A stretch of DNA of 46,429 nt, taken from NCBI GenBank assembly GCA_963169455.1, contig CAUJDW010000122.1, positions 1 through 46,429 on the forward strand. The letters run 5' to 3'. The notes under the pieces are model-generated. The model searched no databases and had not been told where the DNA came from. It saw nothing but the letters and a program-made list of their open reading frames with translations. The position numbers and the translations under genes are program-made. Positions 40,596-46,429 of the stretch are shown in pieces (position 1 is the first letter of the stretch; each line of letters opens with the position of its first letter). This DNA is from Bacteroidota bacterium. GTDB taxonomy: Bacteria; Bacteroidota; Bacteroidia; Chitinophagales; Saprospiraceae.

Positions 40596-41613
40596 ATTGC
40601 CGAGGAATAAAATCGGATACGCCAAGGCCGACTACGAAGGCGCCATTTCCACCCTCTGCGCAGGCTGCGGCCACGATTCCATCAGCGCCGGCATCGTCCA
40701 GGCCTGCTATGAGTTGTCCATCGAGCCGCACCGCCTGGCCAAGCTGTCGGGCATCGGTTGTTCGTCCAAAACGCCGACCTATTTCCTGAGCAACTCGCAT
40801 GGCTTCAACGCCGTCCACGGGCGGATGCCCTCCATTGCGACCGGCGCCTGCCTGGCCAACCGCGAGCTGATTTACCTCGGCGTATCGGGCGACGGCGATT
40901 CGGCCTCCATCGGCATGGGGCAGTTCGTACACGCCATCCGGCGCAACGTGAACATGGTGTACATCGTCATGAACAACGGCTGCTACGGGCTGACCAAAGG
41001 CCAGCACTCCGCCACCGCCGATGCGGGAGCCCAGAGCAAAACCGGATCCACCAACCCCTTCCCTTCCATCGACCTGGTCGGGCTGGCGCTCGAGCTCGGA
41101 GCTACTTTCGTCGGGCGCAGCTTTTCCGGCGATAAAAAACAGCTGGTGCCCCTGATCAAGGCGGCCATGTCACACCCGGGCTTTGCCCTGCTGGATGTCA
41201 TTTCCCCCTGCGTCACCTTCAACAACCAGCCGCAGTCGACAAAATCATACGACTACGTGCGCGCCCACCTGGAAGCCACCGCCACCATCGACTTCGTCCC
41301 CCACCGGGAAGAGATCACCGTCAGCTACCAGCCCGGGCACTCCGCTTCGGTAGAATTGCACGACGGCTCCGTCATCCAGCTCCATAAACTGGCCCCGCAC
41401 TGGGACCCTACCGACCGGAATTCCGCCGTTACGCGCCTGCTGGAATCCAAAATGAAGGGGGAAGTGCTCACCGGCCTGCTCTACATCGACCCGGAAAGCC
41501 AGGGGCTGCACGAACTGGAGCAAACCGTCGAACAACCGCTCAACACCTTAAAGGAAGAAGACCTGAACCCGGGAGCGGAAGTGCTGGAGGAGATCAATAA
41601 CAGCTTCAGGTAA
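40561..41613 (+). CDS. korB: 2-oxoacid:acceptor oxidoreductase, beta subunit (KorB-like)
   Basis: A 350-residue thiamine-diphosphate-binding subunit. The diphosphate/Mg site is GVSGDGDSASIGMGQFVHAI with MNNGCYGLTKGQHS. Four conserved cysteines that hold the proximal [4Fe-4S] cluster in this family are visible: two in LCAGCGHDS, one in GIGCSSKTP and one in SPCVTFNNQP. The cluster would pass electrons on to the ferredoxin domain of the flavoprotein subunit encoded two genes upstream. The C-terminal about 100 residues (GSVIQLHKLAPHWDPTDR onward) are the usual tail. The ATG at 40561 is inside the preceding gene. No separate ferredoxin gene follows, consistent with the fused electron-transfer subunit. 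The first clear terminator is about 300 bp downstream. Confidence 0.93.
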   Translation: MTYIKPRFRHPELPRNKIGYAKADYEGAISTLCAGCGHDSISAGIVQACYELSIEPHRLAKLSGIGCSSKTPTYFLSNSHGFNAVHGRMPSIATGACLANRELIYLGVSGDGDSASIGMGQFVHAIRRNVNMVYIVMNNGCYGLTKGQHSATADAGAQSKTGSTNPFPSIDLVGLALELGATFVGRSFSGDKKQLVPLIKAAMSHPGFALLDVISPCVTFNNQPQSTKSYDYVRAHLEATATIDFVPHREEITVSYQPGHSASVELHDGSVIQLHKLAPHWDPTDRNSAVTRLLESKMKGEVLTGLLYIDPESQGLHELEQTVEQPLNTLKEEDLNPGAEVLEEINNSFR

Positions 41614-41726
41614 ACTTGAAAAGAAAAAAAATATCTTTTTTCTGATAATTTGTAACATATAGCCTCATTTCCCGTAAACCATACCAAACCATCCGGTTTA
41701 CCACAAAATGAGGGGGCGAAAAAAAA

Positions 41727-41758
41727 TTCGCCATATTTATTTAAAAGTGCTATCTTTG
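41727..41758 (+). promoter_or_regulatory. Bacteroidota-type promoter for a candidate small RNA
   Basis: TATCTTTG at 41751-41758 is a perfect TAnnTTTG -7 box. TTCG at 41727-41730, 20 bp upstream, is one mismatch from the TTTG -33 box. No protein-coding start follows for over 500 bp. A transcript would begin near 41765. Confidence 0.55.
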
Positions 41759-41769
41759 ACACAATAAAA

Positions 41770-41796
41770 AAACCGGCCAACATCGTTAGCCGGTTT
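41770..41796 (-). terminator. Hairpin with T tract on the minus strand
   Basis: AAACCGGC and GCCGGTTT form an 8-bp stem; read on the minus strand it is followed by TTTATTG, an intrinsic-terminator shape. On the plus strand it would be the first stem of the candidate small RNA, so this reading is an alternative. Confidence 0.35.
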
Positions 41797-41907
41797 CCAA
41801 AAGAGCTTTGAGAGGCTATCTACATACCAAAACGGAGGATATCCTTTGATACCCTCAAAATCTTTCATGAGATTATAATTTGCATTCGTGGGATTACATC
41901 CTGCTTC

Positions 41908-41948
41908 AAATTGCAGGCGCCGCCACAGGCCGCCTGCAATTTTTTTTC
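41908..41948 (+). terminator. Strong rho-independent terminator
   Basis: AAATTGCAGGCG (41908-41919) and CGCCTGCAATTT (41931-41942) form a perfect 12-bp stem with an 11-nt loop, followed by a run of T. It can end both the candidate small RNA and any read-through from the kor operon. Confidence 0.82.
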
Positions 41949-42058
41949 AGTAGCGAGTCGATGATCTTATTCTCTTCCGAATAATCCTGCCAACTGCTAT
42001 TCTTCCGTTGACAATACAAAACTGACGCTTTTGACGGGGCAATAGAAGTACAATTCAC
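41942..42058 (-). pseudogene. Possible decayed IS3-family transposase (OrfB) fragment
   Basis: On the minus strand an uninterrupted stretch of about 40 codons reads SKASVLYCQRKNSSW and then YSEENKIIDSLLKKN. The SxxSxYYxxRK...NxxIxxxL pattern recalls the region after the helix-turn-helix of IS3-type OrfB. It has no start and runs into the terminator hairpin. The similarity is weak and rests on memory of the family; chance is possible. The rest of the gap up to 42329 is AT-rich, with inverted copies TTTAAATCCA (42087-42096) and TGGATTTAAA (42143-42152), and holds no gene I can support. Confidence 0.3.
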
Positions 42059-42329
42059 GAAATTACTGGGTTACTCGAAAAAATAATTTAAATCCAATGA
42101 ATTGAAAATCAATAAGTTAACATTAAAAAAACCCTATTTTCCTGGATTTAAATACATTGATTTTTTCGCTATACGTTGCTTTTTTTTAAAACTCCCGCCA
42201 TCCTGAAGAGCCCCCGCGCACTTCTTTCTCCCCCCTCCCGGCCTCTTCAGCGGCCATTTCCTTGGAACAATCCCGCTTTTTTTGCGTACTTTTTCGGAAA
42301 CTTATCACCACAACCTACCTGAAACCGCT

Positions 42330-43988
42330 ATGCCCAGGCCTCTGTTAACCATGCTCGTATGCCTTTGCTGCTGGCAGCTTGCCAAAGCCCAGTGCGATAG
42401 CCTCCTGTCCTTCCGCCCTGCCCATATACAAGGGACGCTGGACGGGCAACCCGGCAATTTTTCGGGGCTTATTATTCTGAAAAGCCATGCCGGCGCCGAA
42501 CTGACGGCCACTGCCGGCCCGCTGGCCGATGAAGCGGGCGGGCAGTTCATACCCCCGGACAACATCTCCCTTTCTGCCCATTCGCTTTCCATTGGCGCCG
42601 GCAAAACAGCCAGCCTTATATTCAGCGCAGAGAACGTCAGCCAGCCGGGCCGCTATGCCGGCGTGCTGGAACTGAGCCAGAAAGATGGCGGCTGCCAATG
42701 GGAAATTCCCATTACCCTCGCGATAAGCCGGGAGGGGCAGGTGCAAATCCAGGAAGACGGCAAGGCCCTCAGCCTGAAAACCGTGGCCCCGTCCTGGCTG
42801 AATTTCCTGCTGCCCCCCAGCATCCGGCAGGAAGGCATCAACTTCCGGGTCGAAAACGAAGGGCCCGGGGCGGTAACCATGGACAGCTTTTCCCTCGTGC
42901 TCATCGGCGAAAACACGCAGGACGCCCTCACCGAGTCGTTCGTCAGCTGGGAAAACGCCGATAAGAACCTGCACGCCAGCGAACTGGAAATGCTGAGCTT
43001 CCGTTTCCAGGGTGAAAAGAAACAAAAACTCAAGCCCGACCTGTACCAGGGCGAACTTCGGGTCTATTTCCGGGATTACCCGGACCCCCTGTCGCTGCCT
43101 GTCACCCTGGCGGCCCGGGCGGGCTCCTTCTGGGTGCTGGTTGCCCTGCTGCTGGGCATTGTCCTCGGCCGCCTGATCAAAGACCTCAACCGGGCCCAGG
43201 GCCAGATAAGCCTGGTCCGCCGCCTGCTGCCCCTGCGCACCCAGGTGGAACAACTGGCCGATAAACTGGCCCGCAAACAGCTCTGGGATGAACTGTCTCG
43301 CCTGGAAACCGAGATCAACAGCGTATTCAGCGACGAAGCCCGGGAGGAAGTAGAGAAAAAATTCGCCCCCCTGGAAAAAAAGATCCAGCAGGCCCGCGAA
43401 CTGGACGCCCTCTTCGAACGCATGCAGGAACAATACAAAACAGCGGAGCCCGAACCGGAAGTAAAACAGCAGGCCAGCCAGCAGTTCCGCCTGGTGCGCG
43501 ATATGATACTGGACGGAAAGGAAGCGGAAGCCATGGAAGGCCTGAAAAAACTGGACAGCATGGCCAGCGCCCAGGCGGAAAAAAGCAAGGGCTTCTTCGA
43601 CGAGGCCGTCGCGCCGGCCGCCGAAGCCATGAAGCAGCAGTTCGCCAAACTGATCCAGTCGCTGCAGGAACCCGGGCCGGCGCAACAGGAAACGGGCAAA
43701 GAACCCGGCATGATGGAAAAGTTCTTCTTCCGGGCCATGCAGGTTTTGTCCGGCGTGAAAATTTCCGCCAGGGTGCGCTACGGCCTCATCCGCCCGCTGG
43801 TGTCCCTGGCCACTTTCGCCGTACTGCTCCTGCTCGGCCTCAACGAGATATACATCCAGGCCGGCGACACCTTCGGCTCGGAGGGCCTGCTCGACTACCT
43901 CAAGGTCTTCCTCTGGGGCGTCGTCTCCGATGTCTTCTCCCGCTCCCTCACCAGCGACGAAGCAGTGGCCTCGTTCATCGGGAAATAA
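42330..43988 (+). CDS. Membrane protein with periplasmic Ig-like region and cytoplasmic coiled coil, caspase neighbour
   Basis: I do not recognise a named family. The ATG at 42330 gives 552 residues beginning with a signal peptide (MPRPLLTMLVCLCCWQLAKA). Residues about 20-255 are predicted beta-rich, probably two Ig-like domains outside the inner membrane (GRYAGVLELSQ and LYQGELRVYFRDYPDPLSLP are typical end strands). A membrane helix follows (FWVLVALLLGIVLGRLI, about 267-284). Residues about 285-480 are charged and mostly helical with a strong coiled-coil character, presumably cytoplasmic. A second helix (LVSLATFAVLLLLGL) and an amphipathic tail (DYLKVFLWGVVSDVFSRSL) close the protein. The layout fits a sensor or scaffold signalling across the membrane. 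The caspase gene follows 259 bp later on the same strand, which suggests but does not prove a joint function. Confidence 0.72.
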   Translation: MPRPLLTMLVCLCCWQLAKAQCDSLLSFRPAHIQGTLDGQPGNFSGLIILKSHAGAELTATAGPLADEAGGQFIPPDNISLSAHSLSIGAGKTASLIFSAENVSQPGRYAGVLELSQKDGGCQWEIPITLAISREGQVQIQEDGKALSLKTVAPSWLNFLLPPSIRQEGINFRVENEGPGAVTMDSFSLVLIGENTQDALTESFVSWENADKNLHASELEMLSFRFQGEKKQKLKPDLYQGELRVYFRDYPDPLSLPVTLAARAGSFWVLVALLLGIVLGRLIKDLNRAQGQISLVRRLLPLRTQVEQLADKLARKQLWDELSRLETEINSVFSDEAREEVEKKFAPLEKKIQQARELDALFERMQEQYKTAEPEPEVKQQASQQFRLVRDMILDGKEAEAMEGLKKLDSMASAQAEKSKGFFDEAVAPAAEAMKQQFAKLIQSLQEPGPAQQETGKEPGMMEKFFFRAMQVLSGVKISARVRYGLIRPLVSLATFAVLLLLGLNEIYIQAGDTFGSEGLLDYLKVFLWGVVSDVFSRSLTSDEAVASFIGK

Positions 43989-44105
43989 ATGCACCGCCGC
44001 CTGTTGCCAGCTGGGCTGGGGGAAAGCCGGGGAGGCAGGCCTGGTTATGGGTTGCAGGTTTCATCCGTCTCTGCAAGCCGGATAAAGGTTTTTTACCCGG
44101 CTGAG

Positions 44106-44180
44106 CTTTGCGAGGATGGGGCAGGGTTTGCCCCGGGCTCCCTTCGTTTCCCCCTCACCCAGCTTGCCCGGCTCGCAAAG
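44106..44180. repeat. Nested inverted repeats before the caspase gene
   Basis: CTTTGCGAG (44106-44114) is repeated inverted as CTCGCAAAG (44172-44180). Inside lies a second stem GGGGCA/TGCCCC (44118-44123 with 44129-44134). The structure sits 67 bp upstream of the caspase ATG and could be a leader structure or processing site. No T tract follows, so a terminator is unlikely. Confidence 0.45.
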
Positions 44181-44247
44181 TCGGGCCACCCAGTCTCCCC
44201 GATGGGTTCCCGGGTTTTTTACGCAAGCTCAAACCAAAAAAAATCTC

Positions 44248-46377
44248 ATGGCTAAAACAAATGCGCCCGAAAAAAACCTCCCGGCCCTCTATGCCGTGCT
44301 CGTAGGCATCAACGAATACCCCTATCTGCCGGCCGACAAGCAGTTGTCGGGATGCCTCAACGACGTCCGGCTGATAGAAGGCCTGCTGCAGGAGCCTTTT
44401 ATGCAGGCCCGGTTCAGCAGCATACACATCCTGCCCCCCATTCTGAACCGGCATGCCGGCAAAGAGGCGATAGCCGGGGCCATACGCGGGCACCTGGGCA
44501 AAGCCGGGCCGGGCGATTTCGCGCTGTTCTACTATTCCGGGCACGGCATCCGGGAAATAACCGATATCGAAGCCTTCCGGGAAGAGGAGATCGACGCCAA
44601 CATCGCCGGCATCATCTGCAGCGATTTCCGGGGCCCGGGAAAAAAGGACCCCGATGATACGGTCCTTTCCGACAAGGAATTCCGCTTCCTCATCCGGGAG
44701 CTGGCTGAAGACGGCCAGGGGCAGCCGAAAGCCCGGGTAGTGACGCTGTTCGACTGCTGCCATTCCGGCTCCAATACCCGCTCGGTGATGGCCGAGGAAA
44801 TACCCGCCCGGGCGCGCCAGCTGGAGCGGCGGGCGCTGCCCGCGCGCAGCTGGAAGGGGTTCCTCTTTCACAACAGCCCGGGGCTCTGGGAAAAAGTACA
44901 GCAAAAGGCCCCGCTGGAAGAAATTCTGCCCCTGGGGCGGCACATCATGATGGCCGCCTGCCTGGAAGTAGAGCTGGCCTGGGAAGCCGATGCCGGCCCC
45001 GGCGGTCAAAGCAACGGCGCTTTTACCCGTGCGCTGACGGAAGTGCTGCAACAACATAAGGGTGATATCAGCTACCACAACCTCCACGCCCGGCTGCTCA
45101 ACCGGATGCGCTTCTACTGGCAGCAGGGCCAGTGGAAAGACCGCCGGCAGACCCCCCAGTTGTACATCGAGGCAGGCCAGGCCGACGCCCGCTACCAGCT
45201 GTTCCTCTCCACCCAACTGAGCGGCCAGCGCTCCGATGCGCCCGTCGAGTACAACGCCGCCGAAAAGGAATGGCGCCTCAGCCTGGGCGCCCTCCACGGG
45301 CTGCCGCCAAAAACAGACAAACCCCTGACAGCGGCCGTCTTTCCCCTGAAGGCGCCGCAGAACAAAATAGAGGCCCGCATCAAAAAGGTGTACCTCACCC
45401 ACGCCACCCTCGAACCCCCGCCTGGCCTGCAGCCCGCCGATGGGCCTTTTTTCGGCTCCGTAGGCAAGCTGGCCATCGCGCCGCTTCGGATATACATCTC
45501 GGGAGAAGCGGCGGGCGCTGCTATGGCCAGGCAAAAGCTCGGGGAGTACATCGAGGCTGGGGGCATGGCCTTTTTCTCCCTGGTTGACGAGGAGAGCGAT
45601 GCCGACTACGTGCTGCATGCCGAAGACGGCCTGTTTTACACCCACCTTCCCTTCGGCCCCGAACGCCCCTTGCTGAAACCCATCAGTTACCGCAAGGAAG
45701 ACGGCAGCCCCGACCCCGCCAAAGCAGCCATCGCCCGCAATGATTTCCAGCAGATGGCCAGGTGGGTTTTCCTGAAAAACCTGAACCACTACTCATCCCC
45801 GGGCCCGCTCGCCCTGCGCATCTACGAATACACTGGCGCCGGCAGCGAACGCCTGCTGACGCCCAAAGGCAATCAGATACAACTGGAACTGAGCAAAGAA
45901 AAACCTCAGGCCTGGCTGCGCTTCGAACTGGAAAACCTTGGGCCCGGCCTGCTCCACGCCAGCCTGGTGTACATGCCCTACAACTTCGGCTTTCTGACAG
46001 CGGAAAAGCTCTGCTTTTTGAAGAAGCCCCAGATGCCGTTGCTGAAGGGAGAAAAAGCGCTTTCCCGAAAGCTGGGCGCCCAGCCTGCCGACAACAATAA
46101 CGGCAGGGAATACCTGCAGGTGCTGGTGGACGATTACACCAAAAAGTACAACTGGCAGGTGGAGTACAACTACTTCAAAATTCTGGCCAGCAAAACCCCT
46201 TTCGACCTCACCCCGCTCCACCTCGATCCCCTGCCCACCCCGCTCGATGAGGTGGCGGCGAAGAGAGGCTATGAATTCGAAGGCCAGGCCAGGACACCGC
46301 CGGAACTACCGGAATTCGACTGGGAGGTGCGCACCATCGAACTGCTGGTGAGCAACCCGGATTATGTGCCGGGCTGA
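44248..46377 (+). CDS. Caspase-family (peptidase C14/metacaspase-like) protease with a long C-terminal domain
   Basis: A 709-residue protein without signal peptide or membrane helix, so cytoplasmic. The caspase-like domain starts at residue 14 (LYAVLVGINEYPYLPADKQL, SGCLNDVRLIEGLL), with catalytic His99 in FYYSGHGIRE and Cys171 in LFDCCHSGSNTRS. The Asp before CCHSG is the residue that in metacaspases gives preference for basic P1 residues. The fold seems to end near residue 315 (QTPQLYIEAG). Residues about 320-709 have no motif I know: a beta-rich part (IEARIKKVYLTHATLEPP) and a region reminiscent of SAVED- or DUF4384-like effector-sensing modules, without clear evidence. The ATG at 44248 is chosen because conserved sequence begins there; the frame is open 132 bp upstream but reads low-complexity Pro/Ser residues. 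Bacterial caspases often act in regulated cell death or defence. Confidence 0.85.
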   Translation: MAKTNAPEKNLPALYAVLVGINEYPYLPADKQLSGCLNDVRLIEGLLQEPFMQARFSSIHILPPILNRHAGKEAIAGAIRGHLGKAGPGDFALFYYSGHGIREITDIEAFREEEIDANIAGIICSDFRGPGKKDPDDTVLSDKEFRFLIRELAEDGQGQPKARVVTLFDCCHSGSNTRSVMAEEIPARARQLERRALPARSWKGFLFHNSPGLWEKVQQKAPLEEILPLGRHIMMAACLEVELAWEADAGPGGQSNGAFTRALTEVLQQHKGDISYHNLHARLLNRMRFYWQQGQWKDRRQTPQLYIEAGQADARYQLFLSTQLSGQRSDAPVEYNAAEKEWRLSLGALHGLPPKTDKPLTAAVFPLKAPQNKIEARIKKVYLTHATLEPPPGLQPADGPFFGSVGKLAIAPLRIYISGEAAGAAMARQKLGEYIEAGGMAFFSLVDEESDADYVLHAEDGLFYTHLPFGPERPLLKPISYRKEDGSPDPAKAAIARNDFQQMARWVFLKNLNHYSSPGPLALRIYEYTGAGSERLLTPKGNQIQLELSKEKPQAWLRFELENLGPGLLHASLVYMPYNFGFLTAEKLCFLKKPQMPLLKGEKALSRKLGAQPADNNNGREYLQVLVDDYTKKYNWQVEYNYFKILASKTPFDLTPLHLDPLPTPLDEVAAKRGYEFEGQARTPPELPEFDWEVRTIELLVSNPDYVPG

Positions 46378-46429
46378 GGGGGAAGGGAACAGAGCAATCG
46401 CATTCAGAACAAGCCTTCAGCCGGATTAT

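Larger units (their letters stand above)
41765..41948 (+). ncRNA. Candidate small RNA, about 180 nt, family unknown
   Basis: The segment is bounded by a good promoter and a strong terminator and has no open frame of note. Predicted elements in order: a stem AAACCGGC/GCCGGTTT (41770-41777 with 41789-41796, 11-nt loop); a second stem GAGGATATC/GATACCCTC (41835-41843 with 41848-41856, one mismatch, CTTT loop), itself partly enclosed by CTTTGAG/CTCAAAA; a single-stranded AT-rich part; and the terminator stem at 41908-41942. It does not show hallmarks of tmRNA, RNase P RNA or SRP RNA. A 6S-like RNA of about this size is conceivable but not demonstrated. An alternative is a long structured 3' UTR of the kor operon. 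Confidence 0.42.

Noticed and set aside
44155-45789. 544-codon open frame opposite the caspase gene (also 42345-43994 opposite the membrane protein)
   Set aside because: Low-complexity antisense translation in GC-rich coding DNA; the sense strand carries the caspase motifs.

Overview
The window is GC-rich (roughly 60% by eye) bacterial chromosome. Several traits point to Bacteroidota, probably the Saprospiria (Lewinella/Phaeodactylibacter/Haliscomenobacter relatives): promoter elements of the TAnnTTTG type, very few good Shine-Dalgarno sequences, a HYC_CC_PP-type small protein beside a copper efflux operon, a purL-purQ fusion, and a membrane protein/caspase pair. The taxon is inference. No rRNA, tRNA, CRISPR array, phage module or intact insertion sequence was seen.

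Layout. 1-4.1 kb: heptamer repeat, lgt, a Cys-rich secreted protein, and a MarR regulator flanked by TTGCA/TGCAA inverted repeats next to an S41 peptidase. 4.1-8.1 kb: a fatty acid hydroxylase/sterol desaturase, a membrane protein of unknown function, a 124-bp inverted-repeat element and an M1 metallopeptidase. 8.3-9.9 kb: two adjacent PPK2 polyphosphate kinases. 9.9-19.7 kb: a leftward copper/silver efflux cluster (HYC_CC_PP protein, CusA-, CusC- and CusB-like proteins, then a CopB-type CPH ATPase). 19.9-29.3 kb: rightward housekeeping and catabolic genes (aldose epimerase lipoprotein, LamG lipoprotein, purL, an Ada-type repair protein without its sensor domain, GH20 hexosaminidase). 29.3-31.3 kb: an esterase remnant, an RpiB-like protein, a small Cys4 protein and about 0.8 kb of noncoding repeats. 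31.3-35.4 kb: a leftward periplasmic molybdenum aldehyde oxidoreductase operon (Fe-S, Mo, FAD subunits). 35.7-41.6 kb: a YcaQ-type DNA glycosylase, then a tightly overlapping three-gene operon for a 2-oxoacid oxidoreductase whose first gene fuses a glutamate-synthase-like FAD/NAD(P) module to a two-cluster ferredoxin. 41.6-42.3 kb: AT-rich DNA with a good promoter and a strong terminator about 185 nt apart, a candidate small RNA gene. 42.3-46.4 kb: a membrane protein with periplasmic and coiled-coil parts, followed by a soluble caspase-family protease.

How the genes work together. The Cus/CopB cluster can clear Cu/Ag from the cytoplasm and periplasm. The Kor-type operon should couple oxidative decarboxylation of a 2-oxoacid (2-oxoglutarate is the best guess) to NAD(P)+ reduction without a free ferredoxin. 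The pao-like operon oxidises aldehydes in the periplasm. The strongest candidates for undescribed biology are the possible small RNA at 41.77-41.95 kb, the membrane-protein/caspase pair, and the small Cys4 protein with a hairpin leader. All identifications come from reading motifs; no database search was possible.
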